Positions 8,358 to 16,837 of a stretch of 64,000 nt of DNA are shown here, in pieces. Every line of letters starts with the position of its first letter. The stretch's first letter is position 1. The position numbers and the translations under genes are program-made. A model generated the notes under the pieces. It searched no databases, had not been told where the DNA came from, and saw nothing but the letters and a program-made list of their open reading frames with translations. The DNA is from Haloarchaeobius sp. HME9146 (GTDB taxonomy: Archaea; Halobacteriota; Halobacteria; Halobacteriales; Natrialbaceae), in NCBI RefSeq assembly GCF_025399835.1, contig NZ_JAODVR010000001.1:1798001-1862000 (forward strand), written 5' to 3'.

Positions 8358-9913
8358 TAAACGGCACGATAGAAGCGCTGATCGCGATTACGTTGGTCGG
8401 ATCGTTCGTCGTCATGGCCAGCTCTGACCGCTACGCGGCCAAGCTGGCGACGGCCTGGAGCCTGCTGCCGGTCGGTGGCAGCCTGTTCATGTGGGCCAAC
8501 TTCGACGGAGAGAAGAACGCGCTGCTGGACGACGGCGTGCTGGCGTTCCAGAGCCAGGAGACCTGGCTCTCGCTGGGGCCGCTCCCGGACATCCAGTGGT
8601 TCGTCGGTGTCGACGGTATCAGCCTCCCGCTGATCGTCCTCACCACGGTGCTCACGACGCTCGCACTCGTGAGCGCGTGGACGCCCATCGACGAACGGCA
8701 GTCCCAGTTCTTCGGACTGGTGCTGTTCCTCGAGGCGGGGCTGCTCGGCGTCTTCACGGCGCTGGACTTCTTCGTCTGGTTCGTCTTCTGGGAGGCCGTC
8801 CTCGTCCCGATGTACTTCCTCATCGGTATCTGGGGTGGCCCGCGCCGCAAGTACGCGGCCATCAAGATGTTCGTCTACACGAACGTCGCCTCGCTGGTGA
8901 TGTTCATCGGCTTCGCCGCGCTCGTGTTCGGCCTGGGCGTCGACTCGTTCGGCCTGCCCGCCGTCACGGAGGCGAGCCTGAGCGCGAACCCCGCCGCCGA
9001 GACGTTCTTCGGCGTGAGCGTGGAGACACTCAAGGTCGCCGCGTTCTTCGCGATGTTCGCCGGCTTCGCAGTCAAGGTCCCGGTCGTTCCGGTCCACACC
9101 TGGCTGCCGGACGCCCACGTCGAGGCACCGACCCCGGTGTCGGTGCTCCTGGCGGGCGTCCTGCTGAAGATGGGTACGTACGCCCTGCTTCGGTTCAACT
9201 TCACGATGATGCCGGAGGTCGCGACCGTCAACGCGCCCATCATCGCGGCGTTCGCGGTCGTCTCCATCATCTACGGCGCGATGCTCGCGCTCGCACAGAG
9301 CGACCTCAAGCGCATCGTCGCCTACTCGTCCGTGTCCTCGATGGGCTACGTCATCCTGGGTCTCGTCGCCTACACGCTGTACGGCGTCGGTGGCGCGACC
9401 TTCCAGATGATCTCGCACGGCCTCATCTCGGGCCTGATGTTCATGGCCGTCGGTGTCATCTACAACACCACGCACACGCGCATGGTGACCGACATGTCCG
9501 GCATGGCCGACAAGATGCCGTACACGGTCGGTATCCTCATCGCCGGTGCGTTCGGCTACATGGGCCTCCCGCTCATGTCCGGCTTCGCCGCCGAGTTCTA
9601 CGTCTTCCTGGGCTCGTTCCAGGCGACCTGGGGCTCCGGTCTGGTGAGCGCGCAGGTGTTCACCGGCCTGGCGATGTTCGGCATCGTCATCGTCGCTGGC
9701 TACCTGCTCTTTGCGATGCAGCGCACGCTGTTCGGGGAGTTCCGCCTCGAGACCGACTACGAGGTCGGCCCGGCACCGCTGCACGACATCGCACCGCTGG
9801 CTGCACTGCTCATCATGATCATCGCGCTGGGCGTCGCCCCTGACATCTTCTTCGAGATGATCAAGGACGCGACCGGCCCGGTCGCCGACCTCGTCAGTGG
9901 AGGTGGTGCCTGA
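8354..9913 (+). CDS. nuoM: NADH-quinone oxidoreductase-like subunit M, antiporter-type (NuoM)
   Basis: NuoM (519 aa) is the middle antiporter-like proton pump. Seen in the sequence: VWFVFWEAVLVPMYFLIGIWGG (with the catalytic Glu), KVPVVPVHTWLPDAHVEAPTPVSVLLAGVLLKMGTYALLRF and KRIVAYSSVSSMGYVILGL, all NuoM signatures. The ATG at 8354 is chosen over a GTG at 8345 because it gives the ATGA overlap used throughout this operon. Its stop overlaps the nuoN start (TGATG, 9911-9915). Confidence 0.97.
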   Translation: MINGTIEALIAITLVGSFVVMASSDRYAAKLATAWSLLPVGGSLFMWANFDGEKNALLDDGVLAFQSQETWLSLGPLPDIQWFVGVDGISLPLIVLTTVLTTLALVSAWTPIDERQSQFFGLVLFLEAGLLGVFTALDFFVWFVFWEAVLVPMYFLIGIWGGPRRKYAAIKMFVYTNVASLVMFIGFAALVFGLGVDSFGLPAVTEASLSANPAAETFFGVSVETLKVAAFFAMFAGFAVKVPVVPVHTWLPDAHVEAPTPVSVLLAGVLLKMGTYALLRFNFTMMPEVATVNAPIIAAFAVVSIIYGAMLALAQSDLKRIVAYSSVSSMGYVILGLVAYTLYGVGGATFQMISHGLISGLMFMAVGVIYNTTHTRMVTDMSGMADKMPYTVGILIAGAFGYMGLPLMSGFAAEFYVFLGSFQATWGSGLVSAQVFTGLAMFGIVIVAGYLLFAMQRTLFGEFRLETDYEVGPAPLHDIAPLAALLIMIIALGVAPDIFFEMIKDATGPVADLVSGGGA

Positions 9914-11445
9914 TGTCAGGACACATGGAACTGCAGTGGCTCGCCCCGGCGCTCGTGCTCGGGCTGACGTCGCTGCTGCTGCTCGTCGTCGACAGTATCG
10001 ACCCGCGAACACAGAACCGCGGCCTGCTCGCCGGCATCTCGACCGCCGGTTCGCTGACCGCACTCGTCACCGCGGTCGCACTGCTCGGCACGTACGGTGA
10101 CCTCGCGAACGCGCCTGCGATGCCGCTCGGTGAGGCACTCGTCGTCGACCAGATGGCGCTGCTGTTCGCCATCATCGTCGCGAGCGTCACCGCCATGGTG
10201 AGCCTCGCGAGCTACAACTACATCGAGGACCACAGCTACCAGGCCGAGTACTACGCGCTCGTCCTGCTGGCTGCGACCGGCATGACGCTCATGGCGTCGG
10301 CGAACTCGCTGGCGACCGTGTTCGTCAGCCTCGAACTCGCCTCGCTGCCCTCCTACGCGCTCGTCGCGTTCCTGAAGAAGAACAAGGGCAGCGTCGAAGC
10401 CGGTCTGAAGTACTTCCTCATCGGCGCGCTGTCGAGTGCCGTCTTCGCGTACGGTATCAGCCTGGTGTACGCCTCCACCGGTTCCCTGCTCCTCTCGGAC
10501 GTGCAGGCAGCCATCGGTGGCGACTCCTCGGGCCTGCTCGGCATGGGTGTCGTGATGGTCGTCGGCGGCATCGCCTTCAAGACCGCCTCCGTCCCGTTCC
10601 ACTTCTGGGCGCCGGAGGCGTACGAGGGCGCACCCGCCCCCATCAGTGGCTTCCTGTCGTCCGCTTCGAAGGCGGCCGGCTTCGTCATCGCCTTCCGTGT
10701 GTTCACGGAGGCGTTCCTGACGGTCTCGGAGTCCGCCGGCCAGTTCATCGTCCTCGGCGCGGACTGGGTGCTCGTCTTCCAGATTCTCGCCGTCGTCACG
10801 ATGACGCTCGGTAACTTCGCCGCAGCGACCCAGACGAATGTCAAGCGCATGCTCGCGTACTCCTCCGTCGGCCACGCCGGCTACGTCCTCATCGGACTCG
10901 CCGCGCTGACCGGCGGTGGCCCGAGCGTCGCTGCCAAGATCGAGGCCGGACAGTTCGTCCTCGCCGGCAGCATGATGCACCTGTTCGTCTACGGGTTCAT
11001 GAACACGGGCGCGTTCCTGTTCATCGCGCTCGCCGAGTACTGGGGCGTCGGTCGGACGTTCGAGGACTACACCGGACTCGGTCGGAAGGCCCCGCTGGCC
11101 TCCGTCGCGATGACGGTGTTCATGTTCTCGCTCGCCGGCCTGCCGCCGTTCGGTGGCTTCCTCAGCAAGTACCTGCTGTTCGGTGCGGCAGTCGACAGCG
11201 GGTTCTGGTGGCTCGCCGCGTTCGGTGCGGTCAACAGCGCCCTCTCCCTGTTCTACTACAGCAGGGTCGTCAAGGCGCTGTGGATCGACGACCGTCCGGA
11301 GAGCAAGAAGCCGCTCAGCATCGGCAGCCGCCCGGTCGGCATCTACACCGCCGTCATGTTCGCGGCCGTCATCACGGTCGTGATGTACGGCTTCTTCGGC
11401 CCGCTCTCTGACGTGGCCGTCGACGCCGCTGGCGCGCTGCTGTAG
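9913..11445 (+). CDS. nuoN: NADH-quinone oxidoreductase-like subunit N, antiporter-type (NuoN)
   Basis: NuoN (510 aa) is the third antiporter-like subunit. Landmarks are FVSLELASLPSYALVAF (Glu for proton transfer), KTASVPFHFWAPEAYEGAPAPISGFLSSASKAAGF and KRMLAYSSVGHAGYVLIGL. It is the last gene of the nuo operon; after its stop there are 58 bases and a new TATA-like element for the next gene. No nuoE, nuoF or nuoG reading frame occurs in or next to this cluster. Confidence 0.97.
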   Translation: MSGHMELQWLAPALVLGLTSLLLLVVDSIDPRTQNRGLLAGISTAGSLTALVTAVALLGTYGDLANAPAMPLGEALVVDQMALLFAIIVASVTAMVSLASYNYIEDHSYQAEYYALVLLAATGMTLMASANSLATVFVSLELASLPSYALVAFLKKNKGSVEAGLKYFLIGALSSAVFAYGISLVYASTGSLLLSDVQAAIGGDSSGLLGMGVVMVVGGIAFKTASVPFHFWAPEAYEGAPAPISGFLSSASKAAGFVIAFRVFTEAFLTVSESAGQFIVLGADWVLVFQILAVVTMTLGNFAAATQTNVKRMLAYSSVGHAGYVLIGLAALTGGGPSVAAKIEAGQFVLAGSMMHLFVYGFMNTGAFLFIALAEYWGVGRTFEDYTGLGRKAPLASVAMTVFMFSLAGLPPFGGFLSKYLLFGAAVDSGFWWLAAFGAVNSALSLFYYSRVVKALWIDDRPESKKPLSIGSRPVGIYTAVMFAAVITVVMYGFFGPLSDVAVDAAGALL

Positions 11446-11503
11446 GCCGCATATCGCCTCTTTTGGTCGGTAGGTTTTACCGTTCGGAGTGGCAACGCCG
11501 GAT

Positions 11504-13075
11504 ATGGTCTCCCGGGTCGTGTTGGGGTGTGGTGCGGTCGGGCAGCGCCTCGCCGAGAAGCTGTCGGACTGGTACGGCATCCAGCGTGTCGTCTGCGAAC
11601 GACAGAGCCGCGTCGAGGCGCTCCGCGAGGAGGGCGTCGACGCGCTCAACGCGGACCCGACCGACCCGGACGTGCTGGTCGACCTGGGCGACGTCGACGT
11701 CGTCGTGGTCGCCAGCGACGAGCCAGCACAGAATCGGGCTATCGCCCGTGCCGCCAGAACGCGATTCGCCGACGCGTTGCTCGTCGCCTACGCTGGTGTC
11801 GGCGCGACACCCGCAGAGGACGCCGAACTGGCGGGCATAGCCGACCGACTCATCGACCCGGAGACGGCGTTCGCGGCCGTCGTGGTCGACCGGGTCGCCG
11901 GGGAACGCGCCGAGGATTCACTCGAACTCCGGCGCGTCCTCGAAGACATCGACGGGACGCTCGCGGTCGTGATGCACGACAACCCGGACCCGGACGCCAT
12001 CGCGAGTGCGGTCGCCCTGGCACGGCTCTCGAAGGCGGTCGGCACACCGGCGGAAGCCTGTTACTTCGGTGAGATATCCCACCAGCAGAACCGGGCGATG
12101 GTGAACCTGCTGGACCTCGACCTGCGGAACCTCGAGCGAGACGACGAACTCGGCGAGTTCGGGGGCTTCGCCCTGGTCGACCACTCCCGGCCGGGAGTGA
12201 ACGACCAGTTGCCCGAGGAGCTCCACGTCGACATCGTCGTCGACCATCACCCGCCCCGCGGCCCGATACAGGGGACGTACCAGGACCTCCGGTACGACGT
12301 GGGGTCCACGAGCACGTTGCTCACCGACCACTTCCATCGGTTCGGGGTGTCACTCGACTCGACGGTCGCGACGGCACTGCTGTACGGCATCCAGATAGAC
12401 ACCCAGGAGTTCTCCCGGGAGGTGTCGACGCTCGACTTCGAGGCGGCGGCGACGCTCCTCCCGCACGTCGACGAGGTGGTGTTAGAGCGAATCGAGGCAC
12501 CGAGCATCAGCGGGGATACGCTCGACACGATGGCGCGCGCCATCGAGAACCGGCAGGTCCGCGGCTCGGTCCTCGTGACCGGTGCAGGGCGAATCAACGA
12601 CCGCGACGCGCTCCCGCAGGCGGCGGACAAGCTCCTGACGATGGACGGCATCACCACGACACTCGTCTACGGGTTCATGGAGGGGATGGTCTACATCTCC
12701 GCGCGCGCACAGGGCACCGACCTCGACCTCGGGGAGACGCTCCGCTCGGCGTTCGACCAGATCGGCAGTGCCGGCGGGCACGCCGATATGGCGGGCGCAC
12801 AGATACCCATCACGGACGCGTTCGGGGAGTTCGAGAGCGACGACGACCGTGACGAGGCGATACAGGAGGTCATCGAAGAACGCTTCTTCGAGGCGACCGA
12901 GCAACTGCCGGCCTCGGTCCGCCGAACGCGCTACAAGGACGGCAGCGACCGGAGCGGGAAACTGGAGTTCACGTTCGACGGGGGCAGTGAACTCCCGCTG
13001 TTGCTCCCCTCGAGCGGGTCGGACAGTGACGAGGACCCGACGCTGGACGACGGCCTCACCGTCGCCGACGAGTGA
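11504..13075 (+). CDS. Rossmann (TrkA-N) plus DHH/DHHA1 phosphoesterase fusion
   Basis: A 523-aa two-part protein. Residues 1 to about 120 form a nucleotide-binding Rossmann fold (VVLGCGAVGQRLAEKL, then VVVVASDEPAQNRAIARAAR) of the TrkA-N type. From about 145 it is a DHH-family phosphoesterase: HDNPDPDAIASAVAL, LVDHSRPG and the DHH-type VDHHPP supply metal-binding Asp and His residues, and the C-terminal DHHA1 domain contains GSAGGHADMAGAQIP. NrnA-like relatives cleave nanoRNA, pAp or cyclic dinucleotides; the substrate here is unknown. TTTTAC at 11475-11480 lies 24 bases before the ATG at 11504, fitting a leaderless transcript. Confidence 0.85.
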   Translation: MVSRVVLGCGAVGQRLAEKLSDWYGIQRVVCERQSRVEALREEGVDALNADPTDPDVLVDLGDVDVVVVASDEPAQNRAIARAARTRFADALLVAYAGVGATPAEDAELAGIADRLIDPETAFAAVVVDRVAGERAEDSLELRRVLEDIDGTLAVVMHDNPDPDAIASAVALARLSKAVGTPAEACYFGEISHQQNRAMVNLLDLDLRNLERDDELGEFGGFALVDHSRPGVNDQLPEELHVDIVVDHHPPRGPIQGTYQDLRYDVGSTSTLLTDHFHRFGVSLDSTVATALLYGIQIDTQEFSREVSTLDFEAAATLLPHVDEVVLERIEAPSISGDTLDTMARAIENRQVRGSVLVTGAGRINDRDALPQAADKLLTMDGITTTLVYGFMEGMVYISARAQGTDLDLGETLRSAFDQIGSAGGHADMAGAQIPITDAFGEFESDDDRDEAIQEVIEERFFEATEQLPASVRRTRYKDGSDRSGKLEFTFDGGSELPLLLPSSGSDSDEDPTLDDGLTVADE

Positions 13076-13115
13076 CGCAGAAGGGCTTTTCCCGCCCGCG
13101 CCAGTTCTGTGGTAC

Positions 13116-13916
13116 ATGGACGACGAGTCGAGCGACCACGGGAAGCCACGAGTGAAGGAGTACATGACACAGGACGTGGTGACCGTCTCGCCTGACGCGA
13201 CGGTGCGCGAGGTCGCAACGCGCATCGCAGAGAGCGAAGAACACAGCGGCTTCCCGGTGTGCGACCGACGCCGTGTCGAGGGGTTCGTGAGCGCGCGAGA
13301 CCTGTTGCTGTCGGCGGACGACGAGCCCATCTTCAAGGTGATGACGACGGACCTCATCGTGGCCCATCCGGACATGAAGGTGACCGATGCGGCGCGGGTC
13401 ATCCTGCGCTCGGGTATCCAGAAGCTCCCGGTCGTCGACGATGCGGGCAACCTCGTCGGCATCATCTCGAACGCGGACGTCATCCGCAGCCAGATCGAGC
13501 GCGCGACCCCGGAGAAGGTCGGGAAGCTCCGGCGGACCCTGGAGAGCATCCACGGCATCAAGCTCGCACAGGAGCGTCGCGAGGTGGCGCTGCGCGACCT
13601 CATCCCGACGCAGAAGAAGGTGTACGCCGACGAGCTGGAGGGCCGGCGCTACGAGCTAGAGCGCGGGCTGGCCGAGCCGCTGGTCGTCATCGACAACGGC
13701 GGGACGCTGTTGCTGGCGGACGGTCACCACCGGGTCATGGCGGCCGACCGTATCGGCATCGAGGAGATGGACGCCTACGTCATCGTCATCGAGGAGCCCA
13801 TCGAACTCGGGATGGCGAAGACGGCAGAACGCGAGGGGCTGCGCTCGCTCGAGGACGTGAACGTGGTCGATTACGCACGGCACCCGCTCGTAGAGACGAC
13901 GAAACGACTGCAGTAG
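13116..13916 (+). CDS. CBS-pair protein fused to a ParB/sulfiredoxin-like domain
   Basis: A 266-aa protein. Two CBS motifs span about residues 12-68 (VKEYMTQDVVTVSPDATVREVATRI) and 72-130 (VMTTDLIVAHPDMKVTDAARVI...GNLVGIISNADVI); CBS pairs bind adenine nucleotides and act as energy sensors. The rest (about 150-266) resembles a ParB-nuclease/sulfiredoxin-like fold: LRDLIPTQKKVYADELE, then PLVVIDNGGTLLLADGHHRVMAADRIG, whose DGHHR matches the conserved dGxHR loop. The ATG at 13116 has a T-rich box (GGCTTTT, 13084-13090) about 26 bases upstream. Its target is unknown. Confidence 0.8.
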   Translation: MDDESSDHGKPRVKEYMTQDVVTVSPDATVREVATRIAESEEHSGFPVCDRRRVEGFVSARDLLLSADDEPIFKVMTTDLIVAHPDMKVTDAARVILRSGIQKLPVVDDAGNLVGIISNADVIRSQIERATPEKVGKLRRTLESIHGIKLAQERREVALRDLIPTQKKVYADELEGRRYELERGLAEPLVVIDNGGTLLLADGHHRVMAADRIGIEEMDAYVIVIEEPIELGMAKTAEREGLRSLEDVNVVDYARHPLVETTKRLQ

Positions 13917-14023
13917 GGGCGAACAGGCAGTACACGGCCGAACACGGGTCGCTGTACTACACAATCGCGGGGCGACCCGTGGCGGACGGTCAGGACATGC
14001 GCGCTCTGGCCGCGGGTTCGCAC

Positions 14024-14028
14024 AAAAA
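14024..14028 (-). terminator. T-run terminator after the EF-1alpha gene
   Basis: On the minus strand five consecutive T (inside AATTTTTGTG) lie 19 bases after the EF-1alpha stop codon. No hairpin precedes it, as is usual for archaeal intrinsic terminators. The element also separates this gene from the convergent CBS/ParB-like gene. Confidence 0.5.
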
Positions 14029-14046
14029 TTCTCGGTCAGCGTTGGC

Positions 14047-15342
14047 TCACGCGGCTTTCTTCTTGTCCTTGGCGCTGACCTTCGGCGTCACCTCGAGGAC
14101 CTTCCCGGCGGCGATGGTCTGCCCGGAGTCACGTAACGCGAAGCTCCCGATCTCGGGGAGTTCGGCCGCGCTCTCGATGACCAGCGGTTTCTGTGGCCGC
14201 AGGGTGACGATGGCGGCGTCACCGGCTTCGATGTAGTCGGGGTTCTCCTCGACGACCTCGCCCGTCTTGGCGTCTATCTTCTTGTCGATGGATTCGAAGG
14301 TGCACGCGACCTGTGCGGTGTGGGCGTGCAGGACCGGCGTGTACCCGGGCGTGATGACCGAGGGGTGTTGCATGACGATGACCTGTGCCTGGAAGGTCTC
14401 GGCGACGGTCGGCGGGTCGTCGGCGGGACCGCAGACGTCACCGCGCTTGATGTCGTCCTTCCCGACGCCGCGGACGTTGAAGCCGACGTTGTCGCCGGGG
14501 ACTGCCTTCGAGACCTCCTCGTGGTGCATCTCGATGGAGGTCACCTCACCGGTCGACCCGGAGGGCATGAACGTGACGGACATCCCGGGTTCGAGGGTGC
14601 CGGTCTCGATGCGGCCGACGGGAACCGTTCCGATGCCGGAGATGGTGTAGACGTCCTGGATGGGGAGCCGGAGCGGGGCCTCGGTCGGCATCTCGGGCTC
14701 TGGCAGGTCGTCGATGGCCTCGAGGAGGGTCGGGCCGGAGTACCATGGGGTGTGCTCGGAGTGTTCGGCGACGTTGTCACCCTCGAACGCGGAGATCGGG
14801 ATGAAGGTCGCGTCGTCCGAGCGGAAGTTGACCTGCTTGAGTAGCTTCATCACGTCGTCTTTGACCTCGGTGTAGCGCGCCTCGTCGTAGTCGACCATGT
14901 CCATCTTGTTGATGCCGATGATGAGCTCGCCGATGCCGAGCGTACGCGCGAGGAACACGTGCTCGCGGGTCTGCGGGGCCACGCCGTCGTCTGCGGCGAC
15001 GACGAGCACCGCGTTGTCGGCCTGGGACGCGCCCGTAATCATGTTCTTGACGAAGTCGCGGTGACCGGGTGTGTCGACGATGGTGAAGAAGTACTTGTCC
15101 GTGTCGAAGCGCTTGTGGGCGATGTCGATGGTCAGCCCGCGGTCGCGTTCTTCCGCGAGGTTGTCCATCACGTACGCGAACTCCCAGCCGCCCTTGCCCC
15201 GGGATTCGGCCTCTTCGCGGTACTGCTCGATGATGTGCTCGGGGACGTTGCCTGTCTCGAACAGGAGCCGACCGACGAGCGTGCTCTTGCCGTGGTCGAC
15301 GTGTCCGATGATAGCCAGGTTCTGGTGGAGTTTTTCTGCCAT
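14047..15342 (-). CDS. tuf: Translation elongation factor EF-1alpha (aEF1A), possibly a diverged paralogue
   Basis: This GTPase (431 aa) delivers aminoacyl-tRNA to the ribosome. G motifs: GHVDHGKST (13-21), DTPGH (90-94) and NKMD (145-148); domains 2 and 3 follow with [20 protein letters not shown] and [20 protein letters not shown], typical of archaeal EF-1alpha. Two points are unusual. The G3 box reads DTPGH, where the haloarchaeal EF-1alpha sequences I know have DCPGH, and the protein ends in a lysine-rich tail (SAKDKKKAA). rpsJ and the aEF-2 gene, its usual neighbours, are absent. A TATA element (ATATTATAG, minus strand) is at 15382-15390. Confidence 0.93.
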   Translation of the reverse strand: MAEKLHQNLAIIGHVDHGKSTLVGRLLFETGNVPEHIIEQYREEAESRGKGGWEFAYVMDNLAEERDRGLTIDIAHKRFDTDKYFFTIVDTPGHRDFVKNMITGASQADNAVLVVAADDGVAPQTREHVFLARTLGIGELIIGINKMDMVDYDEARYTEVKDDVMKLLKQVNFRSDDATFIPISAFEGDNVAEHSEHTPWYSGPTLLEAIDDLPEPEMPTEAPLRLPIQDVYTISGIGTVPVGRIETGTLEPGMSVTFMPSGSTGEVTSIEMHHEEVSKAVPGDNVGFNVRGVGKDDIKRGDVCGPADDPPTVAETFQAQVIVMQHPSVITPGYTPVLHAHTAQVACTFESIDKKIDAKTGEVVEENPDYIEAGDAAIVTLRPQKPLVIESAAELPEIGSFALRDSGQTIAAGKVLEVTPKVSAKDKKKAA

Positions 15343-15381
15343 GAAGTCTCACCGGTCGCTACCGCACTGGTAACGTACCTT

Positions 15382-15390
15382 CTATAATAT
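15382..15390 (-). promoter_or_regulatory. TATA box of the EF-1alpha gene
   Basis: The minus strand reads ATATTATAG about 40 bases before the start codon at 15342. A start site near 15357 would give a leader of about 15 bases containing GGTGAG, a Shine-Dalgarno-like sequence. Confidence 0.5.
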
Positions 15391-15469
15391 TCGTTCGTGA
15401 AGATAATCTGCCTTTCGCGGTGTGGTCATGGGCAGAAGGCCTTACCAGCTCCGTCTGTAGAGATGGACC

Positions 15470-16528
15470 ATGGATGAGAGACGCGACGACAGACGGCTTC
15501 TCTCCGGGTTCCACGATTCCCTCGAGGACGCCATCTACGTGTTCGACGAGGATCGGGTGCTCGTCGACGCGAACGCACGGGTCGGAGAGGTGAGCGGACT
15601 GGGTCGCACAGAGTTGCTGGGCTGGACCTTCGACGACCTGGTCGAGACGTACGTCCGGCCTGACGACGCCGAGCCGATGACGGCTGCGTACGACCGGGTC
15701 GAAACGGGGTCCTCGAAGACGGAGCGGCTGGAGTTCGAGCTGGTCATCGAGGGTGAGGAGTCGGTCCCGGCCGACGGCCGGTTCAACAGGCACGAGACGT
15801 ACGTCATCGTCGTCGTCCGGAACCTCGCAGAACTCAAAGAGCGCGAGCGTGTGGCAACGGAACTCACCGAGCAGCTGGAGGTGCTGAACCGGGTGTTGCG
15901 TCACGACATCCGGAACGACATGAACGTCGTGCTCGGGTGGGCCGGCGAACTCGAACACCACGTCGACGACGGACAGGCCCGCACCTACCTGTCGCACATC
16001 GAGGAGGCCGTCGAACACACGGTGGAACTCACGAAGGAGGTCAGGGACCTCGCGGAAGCACTCACAGCCGGGGAGTCGGTCCCGAGCAAGCCGCTCGACC
16101 TGGCGACCGTGGTCCAGAGTCAGGTCGTCAAGGGCCGGAAGAAGTTCCCACAGGCGACCATCTCGTACACCTCTGACGCGTCCTCCGCGCCCATCCGCGC
16201 GAACGAGATGGTGTCGTCGGTGTTCGGGAACCTGATCAGTAACGCGGTCATCCACAACGACGAGGACCACCCGACCGTCGAGGTTTCGCTCACCTGCGGT
16301 GACGATGTCGCGACGGTCCGGGTCGCGGACGACGGCCCGGGCATCCCGGACTCCCGGAAGGAACTCGTCTTCGGGCGCGGAGAGCACGGCGTGGACAGCC
16401 CCGGCACCGGTATCGGCCTCTACCTCGTGGACAAACTCGTCCACGGCTACGACGGGACGGTTCGCATCGAGGACAACGAGCCTCGTGGCACCGTGTTCGT
16501 GGTCGAGTTGCCCATCGCGGACCCGTAA
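15470..16528 (+). CDS. PAS-domain sensor histidine kinase
   Basis: A 352-aa soluble histidine kinase with no transmembrane segment. The N-terminal PAS-type sensor spans about 10-125 (DAIYVFDEDRVLVDANARVGEVSG). The phosphoacceptor is His145 in the H-box RVLRHDIRND, the usual haloarchaeal form. The ATPase part has the N-box NLISNAVIHND, the G1 box DDGPGIP and the G2 box GTGIGLYLVDK. No response regulator is adjacent, so it is an orphan kinase, as is common in haloarchaea. The input could be a cytoplasmic redox or metabolic signal, which the sequence does not reveal. Confidence 0.9.
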   Translation: MDERRDDRRLLSGFHDSLEDAIYVFDEDRVLVDANARVGEVSGLGRTELLGWTFDDLVETYVRPDDAEPMTAAYDRVETGSSKTERLEFELVIEGEESVPADGRFNRHETYVIVVVRNLAELKERERVATELTEQLEVLNRVLRHDIRNDMNVVLGWAGELEHHVDDGQARTYLSHIEEAVEHTVELTKEVRDLAEALTAGESVPSKPLDLATVVQSQVVKGRKKFPQATISYTSDASSAPIRANEMVSSVFGNLISNAVIHNDEDHPTVEVSLTCGDDVATVRVADDGPGIPDSRKELVFGRGEHGVDSPGTGIGLYLVDKLVHGYDGTVRIEDNEPRGTVFVVELPIADP

Positions 16529-16591
16529 CCCGGGAACGTATCACCGTACTAACGGTCGACTTCTTGTCGGGGCGAACCGTCAGCCGTTCGT

Positions 16592-16780
16592 ATGGATGCG
16601 GAGACACGAGCGACGGTATTGACGACGGTCGGCGTGACCACGGCACTGCTGGCGATGGGGCTGCTCGTCGTCGTCGTCGCGCCAACCGGTCAGTCGAGTA
16701 CCCCGGTGGTGGTCTCTCTGCTCTCGGGGGTCGTGGCCGCGGGAATCGCAGCCATGCACCATCGTCGCACGACGCGGTAG
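16592..16780 (+). CDS. Small two-helix membrane protein
   Basis: A 62-aa predicted membrane protein: a short charged N terminus, helix 1 (about 9-31, VLTTVGVTTALLAMGLLVVVV), a short Pro/Ser loop, helix 2 (about 37-55), and a His/Arg-rich end (MHHRRTTR) placing the C terminus in the cytoplasm. It lies between the histidine kinase and mcmA1. GC-rich third codon positions support coding. I do not recognise a family; function unknown. Confidence 0.55.
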   Translation: MDAETRATVLTTVGVTTALLAMGLLVVVVAPTGQSSTPVVVSLLSGVVAAGIAAMHHRRTTR

Positions 16781-16837
16781 CGGAATCGAACCGCACGCAA
16801 CCGAACGCTTTTGCCCTGGCTGGCAAAAATTACGGCC

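Noticed and set aside
14047-15342. SelB or IF2-gamma instead of EF-1alpha
   Set aside because: Length (431 aa) and domain 2/3 motifs fit EF-1alpha; there is no SelB extension and no IF2-gamma zinc knuckle.
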